Assembly (NCBI GenBank): GCA_951640165.1
Contig: OX621257.1
Span: forward strand, 11,171,201 to 11,235,200
DNA from: Pseudoips prasinana
Taxonomy: Eukaryota > Arthropoda > Insecta > Lepidoptera > Nolidae
DNA: 64,000 nt
Direction: 5' to 3'
The position numbers and the translations under genes are program-made. Each line of letters starts with the position of its first letter. Within the stretch, counting starts at the first letter, position 1. The notes beneath the pieces are model-generated. The model was given only the letters and a program-made list of their open reading frames with translations. It did not search any database and had not been told where the DNA came from. Positions 43,852 through 55,605 of this stretch are shown here, piece by piece.

Positions 43852-44976
43852 TCAGGGTGACAGAGTGAGGAACCTCCTCATGATGCGTGCCGTTCCCATA
43901 ATTGCCGCCTTCTGTATTCGGCCCTTGACCCAGTGATCTAGTGAGAGCCTCTTAAGATGTTGGTCGAGGCTCTTTGTTATGAGACCGTTTACGGAGACGA
44001 CTATTGGGACAATTATTGTTGAGTTCACATCCCACATGTCGGTAACCTCGTAAGCCAAATCTAAATACTTTGACAACTTGTCATTCTTGGCTTTTACGAG
44101 GTTATCGTCAAATGGGACAGTGATATCAACAATAAATGCCCGATGCTCCAACCGGTCTACCAAAACGATATCAGGCTTATTGGCAACAATAGTCCTGTCC
44201 GTAATGATAGAGCGGTCCCAGTAGAGCTTGGCACAACCGTTTTCTAGAACTGGTTCCGGTACGTACTTGTAATACGGCACTTCGGAGTCTACAAGACCAT
44301 ACCGAAGAGCAAGCTGCTGGTGGATTATCCTGGCAACTTGATTATGCCTGTGCAAGTACTCGCCGTTGGCAAGATAGGAACAACCGGAAACAATGTCTCT
44401 GATAGACTCTCCGGGACGGTGACATGCCCGACAAATGTCGATGGTACCGTCCTTGAAGATGTGCTTCCGATAGTTCCTCGTCTTGACAACTTCATTAGCA
44501 ATTGCACAAGCAAAACCTTCGGTTTCCCCAAATAGGTCACCAAAACGTAGCCAGGCCACAGATGCTTGTAAGTCCACATGAGCACTATGTAGGGCCTGGT
44601 GGAACCTACTATGAAGCACCTTGCTCTTCCATACGTCAATTCGATCCCGAGTGCTAAGTACGACGGGCCTTCTCCAGTTTTCTTTAGCCAAGGAGAGGGG
44701 CGTGAGTCCGTTGTCAACGGCGGCGACGTCTCGATGCATCCCACACTCAACACCAAGGAAATATTCCCTGAGATTGCATACCTCACGGTTGTGTAGGTTC
44801 TTGGCATTGAGGAAGCCTCGACCCCCACACTTCCGTGGGATATACAATCTCATTAGTGAAGAGTGTGGATGGTGCATACGGTACGTCGTTAGGCGTTTCC
44901 GGACTTTTCGATCCAGGGCATCTAACTCGGTTTGAGTCCACCTTAGTATGCCGAAGGTGTAAACCAGTAGTGGCAT
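43852..44976 (-). pseudogene. Dong/R4 C-terminal domain with REL-endonuclease
   Basis: 374 residues, in frame with LSGGNKVRAFNG upstream across one TGA. Residues 1-80 are the thumb region (YTFGILRWTQTELDALDRKV; RLYIPRKCGGRGF). At 182-199 lies the zinc knuckle CRACHRPGESIRDIVSGC. The restriction-like endonuclease follows: NKPDIVLVDRLEHRAFIVDI (PD at 268-269, D at 284), VPFD and KYLDLAYEV. This nuclease would cut the target for target-primed reverse transcription. The knuckle reads SIRDIVSGC where relatives have a His at the Asp position, so zinc binding may be lost. The 374-residue frame has no other lesion. Confidence 0.88.
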
Positions 44977-45294
44977 TACTCAGCCGTTGAAAGCACGCAC
45001 TTTATTACCACCTGACAATAGACTTTTCAGTACTTTTGTCAAGCGGTTAAAGAAGCGTTCCTTCACCAACTGCTTAATGTCCCCATCTGGGATATTTAGA
45101 CACTCAGACATACCAAGGTATTTGTAGGTTTCAGTTTCAGAGAGTGCTAAATCTTTCTGTGAGGTTTAGTAGGGATATCAGATTTGGTTTATTGGGAGCA
45201 TATAACTTGAGGTCATTCAGCTACAGAAGATGAGAAATGGTCTAACCCCCTCTCCGCAAACGATAACCTAACCCGGAATCCCTCAGCACAGGGC

Positions 45295-47286
45295 TCAGAG
45301 GAATATGCCTCGCTCAATCCTTATAGGTTCGGATATCGAAGGAGTCTCTCCGGTTCCTGAAAGACGGAGAACCGTGGTCCACTGTCCCATACACGAGGTA
45401 AGAAAGGCGCATAGAGCTGCATCAACTTTATACAACTCTAGTACCCGTCTTAACCATGTATGGGGCACCGAATCATATGCCTTCTTATAGTCAATCCAGG
45501 CAGCGGAGAGACTTCTTCGACCTTTGCGAACCTGTTGGCTAACGGCCATGTCTATGAGGAGGAGCTCCTTAGTACCACGGGACCCAACCCTACATCCATT
45601 CTGAGCAGGATCTAAAACATGATTGGCATATAAATGCTCATTTAATTTTGACACCAGAATGGATGTAAGGAGCTTATATATAGTGGGTAAGCACGTGATG
45701 GGTCGATAATTCTTTGGATCCGTGGTACTACCAGTTTTATGGAGCAGAAAAGTGATACCGTTTGTCATAAAAGGTGGGAGGGAGCCAGTATCGATAGCTT
45801 CTTGGAATTGAGTAGCCAAGCACGCATGCGAGCTTCGCAACCACTTTAGCCAGAAATTATGCAGTCCATCCGGCCCAGGACTTTTCCAGTTATGAGTCGG
45901 ACGAACCGCATTCCCCACATCAGAGGGGGTAATTTTAATAGATTGCATAGGTTGCAAGTGTTCACATGAGCGCTTAACTACATCAATCCATTGTCCATCG
46001 GTGTGACGTATGGGCGCTGACCAAATATTTTTCCAAAATGAGGACATTTCATCCATATTTGGTAAACAACCATCAGTCACACTACTGGAAGTTCCCTCCC
46101 ACCTTCGGTACACTTTTCTTTGGTCACTTTGGAAAGATCGATTTTGGTGAAACCTATCCGCCCGTTCCTTGTACCGCCGTATACGGTTAGCCCACGCAGA
46201 AACTTTCTGCTTCAGGTAGTCTATGCGTTCCGTGACACAGGCAGTATAATCACGCGGTAATGTACCTGTACCGGCGAATGCCTGTGTCACATAACGCATA
46301 ACTCTCGGGCGATTGTTTCCCGACTTGAAGCAGATTAGCCTGCCGATGGTCACTCTAGCTGCTGAGATACGTCGCTCGATTCTTTCTTGCCATGCTGGTT
46401 TGACGGCGGTGGGTCTTGTGGACTTATTGGGTCCTGAAAACCCAACATGGGCCACCCGACACGCCGGGACTGCTGCACAGTAAAGAATCGAGTGCGTATC
46501 CGCAAGATCTAGGCTAGATCCAAAATATGGTTCTAGCATGCAATCTAGAGCGACCACTAACGCCATATTACGTTTGTGCGTGGGATAACGTGGTAACTGC
46601 GGTCTATCACAGACGGATATATCCCTATATTCCAAAATCGCACTTTCCAAAGCCCTCCTCAAATGCTCATTATCCTGGGAGCTTACCTGGGTAGCATCTC
46701 CAAAGTCCACCGTCTCGGGTCTCGGATCCGCCTGCGCCGATAGCAAATTAGGCGGCAGAGCGGATACATTATTCCGATCGGCGGCAGACGTGGAGATGAC
46801 AGCCTCTGCTCGCAGCCGATCAAGTGTAGATCCATCCAGCATATGGTTCCGCTGTATGACCCGCACCTGATCGGATAGGCGTTGCTCCGAAACGGTCAGA
46901 TCTGGTTCAAGAGCCTGAAACAATAGCAACATACGGGAACGGTAAGCAGTGAGATTGGTTCCCCCCTCTGTCGCCCCATAGTACGCGCGCATGACATTCT
47001 CATTATTTAATATTGTCCATCGCATGCGGCGCACTAAACCACCGGTGGCGGGGATCCTTGTCGAAGCTTCAATGTCCCGACGTACTCCCAAGCCGGCCGG
47101 AGGTCGTCCCCGCCGTCGTACAGGTGGTAGCGACGACGGCGGAGAAAAGGACTCGTCGTCCGAGCTCGACGCTACTGCGGAGGTCGATGGTGCGGAGACT
47201 GCAGGTACCGACGACTGCGAGGCGGAGCTGGGTAACGAGTCCGAAGGTGGTAGGCGTGCGTTGTTTTTCCTGGCTCTTGTAATCAT
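45295..47286 (-). pseudogene. Dong/R4 polyprotein, N-terminal part
   Basis: 663 residues from ATG 47284-47286. Residues 1-70 are Ser/Pro-rich and disordered; the following region to ~430 has no domain I can name. RT blocks start at NWKSPGPDGLHNFWLKW, then NYRPITCLPTIYKLL (~526) and AWIDYKKAYDSVPHTWL (~596). The frame ends right after PIRIERGIFL, exactly where family members continue with Q-GD-S of RT block 4. The next ~320 bp (44977-45295) hold only fragments: SHLL-stop-LNDLKLYAPNK where a YMDD catalytic box is expected, then SETETYKYLGM and VRAFNG-stop. Block 4 is deleted and the catalytic box is mutated. Confidence 0.85.
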
Positions 47287-47940
47287 AGCAAGTCCGTGTT
47301 CTTATAATTTAGATGCGTTTTTCATGGGACTTGACGTTTGTTGTCAAATCCCAAACAGCAAAAAAACATTTTTGCACTTTCTTCATATTTAATTTTCTTA
47401 TTATTGTTAATATGGATCTAAACTGAATTTTGAATAACATTTTAAAAAAAGCACTATTTACAATGGAATGTGGATTAAAATCAGTAATAATTAATTTTTA
47501 TTATTTATTTTTGGGTGACACGGACTTGTCTTGTTGAGTGTTGCCATGGTTATTATTATTATTATTAATGATCAGACGGGGCTTTCATCTATACGAGCGA
47601 GTTAATGTGCACGCGTTGAGAGTCCTGTCCTTTATAACATAATTTCTGAGAAAAAGCACAGAGATAGACGCACATAATAGTCATGATATTTACCTTGCAT
47701 ATAACATGTAGAAAATTACTATTTACACCGCACGTATGGCACAGTAAGTAAATTAGTCGCCTTCGCACCCTTTTCTTTTAGGACACACCCTACTATCTAT
47801 GAAACCCATAAAATATTCTTCCGAATTTATATGCGCCTATTTATAAAGTACCCCGCAATATTGAGTTTTATTTGGCAAATGCGGGCGTTGTTTATTTTAA
47901 CAATTGCGCTGTTATAATACTAAATTGGGTTACCCAGTAA

Positions 47941-48082
<142 letters not shown>

Positions 48083-48332
48083 CATTTTACTTGTAACAAG
48101 CTATCATAAATCGGAATAAAAAGGTGTATATTCCGGGTATACCGGCTGTCTTGGATAGCAGCGATAACCCGGTAATTAAGTTAAGAATTTCCTTCAGGCA
48201 TCGAGATTTCATCGCCGACGCGCCGTCCTTCCTTGAAGAATGACAATGAAGTTGGGACACATGGACAGTAAAAATCGTGAGTATTGTTGACTTTATGTCT
48301 TTATGAATGGTACCACTATACAATCCTTTTAA
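48083..48332. other. No recognisable gene
   Basis: Unclassified; includes TCATCGCCGACGCGCCGTCC. No family recognised. Confidence 0.35.
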
Positions 48333-48475
48333 TATTATAAACGCGAAAGTTTTAAGTACCTATGGATGGACGTTTGTTACTCTTTAACGTAAAAACTACT
48401 GAATGGATTTTAGTGAAACTTTACAGTAATATAGTTTATACGTCGGAATAACACATAGGCTACAATTTATAAAGA
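48333..48475 (+). mobile_element. Helitron-like 5' part
   Basis: AATATTATAAACGCGAAAGT, GTTTGTTACTCTTTAACG and AACACATAGGCTACAATTTA: the 5' half of the Helitron-like family. A second start (AATATTATAATTGCGAAAGT) lies at 48575-48600 and joins a SINE. Confidence 0.6.
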
Positions 48476-48602
48476 TATTGTGTGAATTGTCCAAAATATG
48501 ACGATAAGTGTCAAGTAAGTAGGTAAAAATCTACCATCTGCGAGCTATTCCGGCGTGCACTGCCAAAACCTAATAATATTATAATTGCGAAAGTTTGTGA
48601 GT

Positions 48603-48700
48603 ATAGATGTAATACATACTTATATAGATAATTACACCGACACTCAGGACAAACAGACATGTTCATGCACACAAATACCTGCCCTGGGTGGGAATCCAAG
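48603..48700 (-). mobile_element. SINE family 2 fragment
   Basis: ACTCAGGACAAACAGACATG, CAAATACCTGCCCTGGGTGG then GAATCCA (B-box remnant). The head is missing. Confidence 0.6.
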
Positions 48701-48904
48701 TAAATAAGAACGGCAAATACAAATACTAAACTTTTTATTGTGGTCCATAGGTTAAAAATTGTTACAGTTTTGCCTGATTACCATAATTTTTTTAATTATT
48801 CGTATAGTGGTTAGCCCATTCTCTAGGTTATTGAAACCGTCCAGCAGGCCTCCAATATCGTTCAAAGAATGACACTTAACTCACTCTTTAAAATAAAATC
48901 GCAT

Positions 48905-49032
48905 ATCATTATTATACTGAGGCGATCGTAGCTAGATCTAGCTAGAGAAGCAATTATGCTCATCGTCCGTCCATGGATGGGTGATCGCCAATGTGTACCA
49001 CCAGGGTAACGATGCCATACGATAAGTAAGTG
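48905..49032 (+). mobile_element. 5S-SINE, internally deleted
   Basis: GTCCGTCCATGGATGGGTGA then TCGCC (5S-like) joined after a deletion to CCAGGGTAACGATGCCATAC and a GATAAGTAAGT tail. Confidence 0.6.
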
Positions 49033-49179
49033 TTATACAACATTATGTAACCGGCTTTATGTGGGTGCGATAAAAGATAATGAGGGTAGATCAAAAATTC
49101 AACGCTCTCAGTAGTGGTGTACATTTAACACCATTGCATTAGTTAGTCCGTTCCCAGGATTAATGGAACGTAATAATAA

Positions 49180-50086
49180 GGCCGGGACTTCACCAAATCA
49201 GAGAGGTCTGCGGTGTGCTGTGTGCTGTGCGTGAAGGGATGTTTTTCAGCTCAGGGGACTCCAACAAAGCGGAGATGTGAGCGGTATGCTGTGAAATGAA
49301 ATTAAATGAAATTTATTCAGCACTTGGGTATTCAAATACACTTGTACTTATCAAGGTCACAATGCAGTACATAAACAATGCAGTACAAAAAAAAATTATT
49401 AGTCCGTCCGTGCGGATTGTTTTATCGCATATATTTTCTGAAATCCTTAAATAAATAACAAGTTACTAATCTATTATTTTGAAATTTAGTTCTACTATAT
49501 TAAAATTAAAGAATGGAAGACTAAAGCAAAAAGACGAAATTTTAAATGAGGGTGTGATCACATGCACGGGATCACATATCACGCGTTACTGGGCCAAAGC
49601 GATCCTCGCCGCTGAGGAACCTACCCTAGCTAGCCTGCGGCTTCTCTAGCTTTCTTCTCCGGGTCTAGGTGGACGACCCGGAGAAGAAAGCCACAAAGAA
49701 ATTCCGTGCTTGCTTTTTTCGTCTTCTTTTGCTTTCAGTTTACGATTTATTTTTAAATGTCATGTATTTTACTTACATTGTGATTGGTTGTTATGTAGGC
49801 TAATGCACGCACAGAACCGTTGTCATCCAGTGAATCATAATAAAATAAATAAGTAATAGCATTCACTTGTGCTGTCACTGCACGCTGCTCACATCTCTCG
49901 TAAACACTGCGCGTCGTCCGCGCACAGCTCACATCTTCGCTTCCATCGTGCCATACAGATATTACACATCCCCGCCCAATGAGGAATGAAGCTGAGCGGA
50001 GAGGAGATGTGTCAATGACACAATTCTATTGGTTGTTTAAAAACACCTCTGCTCGTCTCGTCTCAGCTTTGGTAGAGTCCTGGCCA
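49180..50086. mobile_element. TIR element with 4 bp TSD, contains repeat A
   Basis: Ends GGCCGGGACTTCACCAAA ... CTTTGGTAGAGTCCTGGCC; pairing of the subterminal regions continues (AGATGTGAGC on both sides). Flanked by ATAA at 49176-49179 and 50087-50090. It carries repeat A copy 2 in its middle. No transposase. Confidence 0.75.
49480..49850 (+). repeat. Dispersed repeat A, copy 2
   Basis: Same blocks as 5095-5590. Unlike copy 1 it contains TTTCTTCTCCGGGTC just upstream of GACCCGGAGAAGAAAG, making a hairpin with arms of ~16 bp at 49640-49688. Confidence 0.75.
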
Positions 50087-50149
50087 TAAGGTTAGTCACG
50101 TTATACGTATGTACCCATATATAATGTTGTATAATTAGTATATTATGTA

Positions 50150-50283
50150 CAGACGCCAGCACATCGAGCTTCCCCTATTTGTCAAATTTCCCCAATTGAA
50201 AGTGAACCTTATACTTATGTGATAAAGTTGAAAATCTATGAAAGCAATTTGACAGATTGGGTAGCTGGATGTGCTGGCGTCTG
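50150..50283. mobile_element. MITE M1, copy 5
   Basis: CAGACGCCAGCACATC ... GATGTGCTGGCGTCTG between two TAs. ~25 kb from the other four copies. Confidence 0.85.
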
Positions 50284-50747
50284 TACATTATACGAGAGGT
50301 AAAGCAAAATTTTATACATTATCTGTTCATTTTTAGTTGTTTAATAGAATTTTTAATATAAGTGAGGCAATACAATCAAATTTAAGATACTATGGAATGA
50401 ACTTAACTTTCTTTTGAAGACAGCAAATACTTAGTGAAAATTTCATTTCACAGAATTCTTGAAAATAAGATTTGTTCAGTAGCATTCCATCAATTTGTTG
50501 TATAATCAAAATAATTGGAATTGCTTAACAGACTATTCCAAAAGATAGAAACCTTTTGCTTGCTTGTAGGATCTACTGATTCTTACAAAGCATTTTCAAA
50601 TGTAGTCTTTGCTCTGACTACGTTCTTCTAATTGGGGAGCCACGCCGCGGGTGCTTCGAACGACTGGTCATGCCTTGTGCTTCACTGCGGGTAAGTATGC
50701 CTGCAGTAAGGTACCGATACGCCCATGTCAAATCAGTAGATGTAGCT
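50284..50747. other. No recognisable feature
   Basis: No credible frame or repeat. Confidence 0.4.
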
Positions 50748-51457
50748 AAGTGTACTACGTTCGATAAATGGATGTGCGATTAACGCTTATGCGACAAAAC
50801 TATACTGCGACTCACGAGTTCGAATACACGCTTGTACGGCACACTGAAGAACGACATCTCGCTAAATGATCAATAGGTTTAGGTTTGGTTCGGTTCGGTT
50901 AGGTTAGGTTAAGTTAGAACTTGACCAGTCCACCATCCGACTAGAATAGGCCTGAGACGGTGGCGCGTCATGTTCCACGCGCGCCTGTCTTGAGTTGGGG
51001 GGCAAGAATGCCCGGAATAGAAGTGGGGCTCACTTAAAAGTGGGCTAGTACCTGTCCAGACTGTGGTGAATACGCGAGTGAATCCCGTGATCTGGACTAA
51101 AGGTGGCGGAGGAACACCGTGGGATTTTAGTCGGTAAACCTGAGCAGGGAGTCCGACATTTTATTTATTTTTATTTTTTTACATACCCCGTCGCTTCCCC
51201 GGCGGCGGGACGATTCATAAAAGATTTCCCCACGTAAAAAAAAAGAACATGATATAAAAACGCACTAGCCGAGCAAGCAAGCGAAGCGCGCGTGCCGTGG
51301 CAGCGGCCGGCGTAGTGCCAGAAAGCCAATCGTTTTTACGAGATGTCGATCTTCAGTGTGTCGCACTAGCTTGCATTCGAACTATGTTGAGTCGCAGTAC
51401 AGTTTTGTCGCATAAGCTTTATGGCACATTCATTTGTCGTGCTCACGTAGTATACTC
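50748..51457. mobile_element. Element with ~120 bp TIRs
   Basis: Left arm 50748-50862 and right arm 51339-51457 are imperfect reverse complements (shared GCTTATGCGACAAAACT, ACTGCGACTCA, CACACTGAAGA.CGACATCTCG). No transposase; the interior is a TTAGG-like tract and a retroelement 3' UTR. TSD not resolved. Confidence 0.8.
50880..51245 (+). mobile_element. R1-type LINE 3' UTR beside TTAGG-like repeats
   Basis: 50884-50916 is a degenerate run of GGTTAGGTTAGGTTAAGTTAG, the insect telomere word. It is followed by GGTGGCGGAGGAACACCGTG, GAGTCCGACATTTTATTT, CCCCGGCGGCGGGACG and a final poly(A). This resembles 3' UTRs of R1-clade LINEs, whose telomeric members sit in TTAGG repeats. The resemblance is by eye and the run is short. 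Confidence 0.4.
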
Positions 51458-51509
51458 GATGTAGCTCTAAATGAGACTTGCCAGATCATCACAGGATGCC
51501 TTAAACCCA

Positions 51510-51760
51510 CGCCAGTTGTCTTCTTTTGCCTTTTGCTTTCGATTTAATATCTTGTATTTTAGGCTAATACACGCACAGAACCGTTGTTATCTTGTTCATC
51601 AAAATAATTGTGAGGTAATAAACTATGACATTTAATTCCGCTCAAGTAATTAGAATAACCTCTAAACGAACAAACGGTTGGTGCATCCGCGCACAGTTAC
51701 AAAACTTACAAGCCACACAAAGTTTACTAGAGGCGATGAAATAGATAGAGGATAAATTCG
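51510..51760 (+). repeat. Dispersed repeat A, copy 3 (3' half)
   Basis: GTCTTCTTTTGCCTTTTGCT, CACGCACAGAACCGTTGTTA and GCATCCGCGCACAGTTACAA match 5450-5710. Confidence 0.7.
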
Positions 51761-51960
51761 GATACTCAGTCCGACAAAAGTAGAAACTTTTTATAAACGC
51801 TGGGACTCAGTATACAATTTATGATTATTTTGTGATAATTTTAATAAGCAGATAACATTTAGCGATAAAGCGGCTAGTTGTACATTAGGTTATACATATT
51901 GTTATCCTTGTTTCTTTTAATATTTTGGTAGAATAAAACAATTTATAATTATATATCCAG
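51745..51960 (-). mobile_element. LINE C-terminal scrap
   Basis: TTCGGATACTCAGTCCGACA then AAAGTAGAAACTTTT matches 6230-6290 in the LINE at 5955-8895 (antisense of FVGLSIRI). Confidence 0.6.
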
Positions 51961-52214
51961 TAAGAAGCAGAAAGAGAGAGAGAGAAGAGTAAGGTATATA
52001 TATTATAATGTTCTTAGTTTTAAACCAAACTCATGATAAAATATATCCGACGGCACCCAAAAGTCCACTAGCCCTTGAATTTGAGGGTTAATAAGACGCA
52101 TTCAGTTGGACTAAAAAGGGGTCGAACGTTGAACAAATGTTGAAAAACTTTGGAATAAAATATCAAGTGATGGCTCAGGTTAGTTAGGTTTAGATTACAG
52201 AATCTGTTTTATAT

Positions 52215-52392
52215 ATACATAGACTCACGCCTGTTTACCAGAGGGGTAGGCAGAGACAACATATTTTAATTTGTCACGATCTTTGTACACCTCTTTTGTG
52301 TCGTCATTATATTCTTCCTCCGAATCTCCGAGGTGGTCAGAGAATGTTCTACGAGGTCTTCCCCTTTCGGTTGTAGCATTCACCATTTAATC
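52215..52392 (-). mobile_element. RTE-like LINE 3' end
   Basis: CATAGACTCACGCCTGTTTA through GGTCAGAGAATGTTCTACGA is the reverse of the 28150-28356 family, with small deletions. Confidence 0.8.
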
Positions 52393-53444
52393 TGAGTTAA
52401 TGAGAACATTTTGTCCCTGGAATTATTTCTGGTTATGAACTAACTATAAAACAAACAAACTTGTTATCATAATTTTTTGCTGTACTAGGTTAAAGACAAC
52501 TAGCACTGTGGAGGGAATCCAGCGAGCTGAGGTTTATTAATAAATCGGTGTGATTCGCTATTCTCAACGGGCTAGCTTTCAACCAGCCAACTCGTTAAGA
52601 GAAATAACTACTTCCAAGACTGTAGATGTGTAAAGGAAAACAAATACAAAACCCTAAAGTTGCACACTAAATTATTTTTCTGGTAATCTAATTAGAAGAA
52701 AATACGCTATACCTGATTGTTTATATATTTATTTGCTGTGGTCGCGAGATTTGTTTAATAGATATCTTTTTTACTATTTTTATTAATGAACACACAAAAT
52801 ATCAACCAAATAAAATTAACAAAACTATGAAATATGGGTGCTGCTTATTCCTAACTAAATCTCTTCCGGTAGACCCGCGACAGGAAGTATATAAAAGTAT
52901 TTATGAATATACAAGAGAAATGAAAAAGATAACTGACAGATGAATATCTTTTAAGTTACGTATAAATATTTAAGATGACATATGTACATATAATATTAAT
53001 ACGAAAATAAATATTATATGTACATATATCTTCTTAAATATTTATATGTAAATTAAAATAATGCTTTGAAATATGCTTTTTATAGATTTTTAGAGAAGCA
53101 AATCTCTAAAATAAAATAAATATCAAAATATTGATTTATATCTTAAATTCAGAGAGACCTTCTAGCCGTCTACACGTCAGTACCCGTCCTTAGTCAAGTT
53201 TAGAACCCCGAACACTTCTGCTCGGTTACGCTACGCTCACTGTTATTTCAATATACTTAAACCACGTTCTGAACAATAAGATGGTGCTAGTTGACTTTGA
53301 AAATATTTATATGTCTCATAAGGTGAGTTTATATACATTATATGTATGGAAGAATATCAGCTAGAAATGGCTCTAAAACATTGAATGCAAAATAATCATC
53401 CGAGGCGTCCAACTGAATGCCGTTAAAATGAAATTAAATAAAAA
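52393..53444. other. Unclassified; one inverted repeat
   Basis: 52957-52998 and 53010-53050 are reverse complements over ~41 bp with three mismatches (ATAAATATTTAAGA; TGTACATATAATATT). It may be a small MITE. Nothing else recognised. Confidence 0.55.
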
Positions 53445-53640
53445 AGGGTTTTCATCACGTAGACTATAAAAAAGCGCTTGTAAATAGTCGAAGCATGTTT
53501 GTAGAATAATTAAGTAAGGATAATTATTTCTAGGTACATATATATTTCAGTACACGGAGTATATGAAAAAATTTGATATAACATTTAATTTATGATTTCG
53601 TTATTTCGATAGCTTACATTAAGTTATTGTCAATTAATAC
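53445..53640 (-). mobile_element. LINE 3' UTR fragment, UTR-1 family
   Basis: Reverse copy: GTAGACTATAAAAAAGCGCT, AGCATGTTTGTAGAATAATT, TTATTTCTAGGTACATATAT. Confidence 0.6.
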
Positions 53641-53810
53641 AATGAACAGACTTAATTCAACATATGATTGTATTCATAATGAATTCATTATTATCTAGTT
53701 TATATTCAGGTCACTGATAGGTTTATTATCTCTTATTTTCTATTCAAATCGATCAGAGTATTCTTCCTTTTTGTCCCTCATTTCCTATAGGGGTTTATTC
53801 TACCCTTTAC

Positions 53811-53970
53811 CTATAAAAGTCTCGAATTCTATTGTGCGTACAGTAAAATTCTCAATAAACTCCACGCAGCTTATAAAACGGAATACCAACGAACATTCTG
53901 AATAATAAAAATGTTTGTCGTAGCTTCCATCTGTGTGTTCTGTATATTTTTCCTCAGCAATGTTATCTGA
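53811..53970 (+). promoter_or_regulatory. Possible TATA promoter and signal-peptide-like start
   Basis: CTATAAAAG at 53811, a CAGT-type initiator about 30 bp downstream, AATAAA words, then ATG at 53911 opening a 19-residue hydrophobic frame (MFVVASICVFCIFFLSNVI) before TGA. First exons of insect secreted proteins can look like this, but no downstream exon is recognisable. Chance is a fair alternative. Confidence 0.15.
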
Positions 53971-54190
53971 ATCAGACGAATGAAAATGCCAATTTAGATT
54001 GTTCGCCTAGCGTATTGCGTATTGTATAACTAGGGTTTTGTGCTCTGATAAATTGAAATCCTAATTTGGTTTATTCGTATGCTTTTTATATGCCTATTTT
54101 TAGAAAAGAATAAAGTTGGTAGATCTTGTTTTTACCGTCAGAATTAAGTAGACTTTGAGATTTAGTTATTTTGCTAGTGCTTTTTTTTAA

Positions 54191-54275
54191 AGAAGTATGC
54201 AAAGATCGTGACAAATGGAAATCCGTTGTCTCTGCCTACCCCTCTGGGAAACAGGCGTGAGTCTATGTATGTTGC
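54191..54275 (+). mobile_element. RTE-like LINE tail scrap
   Basis: AAGAAGTATGCAAAGATCGT through GGCGTGAGTCTATGTATG equals the last ~80 bp of the 27095-28372 element. Confidence 0.85.
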
Positions 54276-55605
54276 TTTTTTTTACAAGGAACACATTTTG
54301 AAGTTTATTATATTATATATCATACAGCAAAAAATACTGAGTTTGTGAAAGAAATGTCATCATATTAATTTTCTGAACCTAGCTAACATTTCAACTATTC
54401 CTATTAAGTGTTAACTGAGTTATTGCGAAAGTTGAAAAAAACTCATTTGAATTCATTCACATCCTGCTGAAAACTTTTGTGGCAACAAAGTAGTTTTAAC
54501 GATGGAAAACAAGGCATGAGGTGGTATACTTTAACTGCATCAGTATCAGTAGAGTTGGGGTTGTAATTAAATTCATGGAGCGGACAAAAATGTGTTCTCC
54601 CTTAACACCGCTAGTATACGAGTACATATATATGGACTTTTTAATACGCTCATTGTTGAGATGACAAATAAGAAAATAATTTGTAGCTCGCGTGATGAAA
54701 AGATAAGATAAATACACTGTTTGCACACCATTTACAGAGAATTGTTACAAGATTATAATAATATAAAAATAAGTACTATAGGCGGCTTCCTGACATCCTT
54801 CAGTTGGACTATATTGTATGGAATTATGAGTAGGGGTAGTGTATGGTGTAAAAAATGTGGGATGATTTATTACGACTAATCGTGGTATCTACTTAATAGT
54901 AGTACTACCACTAATTACTTACATGTATTACTTATAATTGCCTAATTAATAAAAACTACTTTCTCGTACAAATATCTGAGTACGGTCAGCCGCACGGCTG
55001 GCTGCATTGCGGCTAGCCGCTTAGGGCGTACGAGCCCTTAAACTTCTTTACGCACGCTTTTCTATCGCATGTCTCGTCAGCGTCCCACGTCAAAGAATAA
55101 TTTCTTATCTTACATGTAGCGTATTTTCGGTAGTATCAGATTATTTCAACCGAGTGTACCTTAGTTTGTATATTCTTACTTAGTTGCATACTCTAAATTG
55201 AACCCGGAAATCTAATGATGTGTAAAGAAGTGTTTTCATAAGACGTAAAAGAAAGTGCGTACACTGATTTCCCTCATAAAATCACTCCTTACCCGAATCT
55301 CGGGGAAGTTTTTAGGTTCTTATGAGCAAAAACAACAGTGTAATCACTTATAATAGCTCTTGGGAACTTTTATGGCGTACTTGGAAGTTCGCGCTTTGAT
55401 TACAGTTGGTGCTAGCTAACTGGAAACAAAGAACATGCAAGTGTTGCCAAGTGATTCGGTGGAGTTTATCACGTACGATTGGGTTTGGTTTCTTTTTTTA
55501 TTTATGTACTGAGTAGTATATGAATAAAAAAAAAACAAAATGTATCAAACCCAATCCAATTTTCAGCGGTTGAATATGCTATATATAAGATACCCTGTGA
55601 AAATC
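54276..55605. other. No recognisable feature
   Basis: AT-rich; includes GGCTGGCTGCATTGCGGCTA near 54990. No frame or repeat match. Confidence 0.4.

Larger units (their letters stand above)
43714..47549 (-). mobile_element. Dong/R4-like LINE, near full length, in (TAA)n
   Basis: 3.84 kb with a single long reading unit, 5' UTR (47287-47549), C-terminal restriction-like endonuclease and a short 3' UTR. Both sides are TTA repeats (43701-43713 and 47550-47567). Dong and its R4 relatives are known to insert in TAA repeats, so the position agrees with the protein evidence. Confidence 0.9.

Noticed and set aside
50884..50916. True telomere
   Set aside because: Only a few degenerate TTAGG words; such short runs are common inside moth chromosomes.
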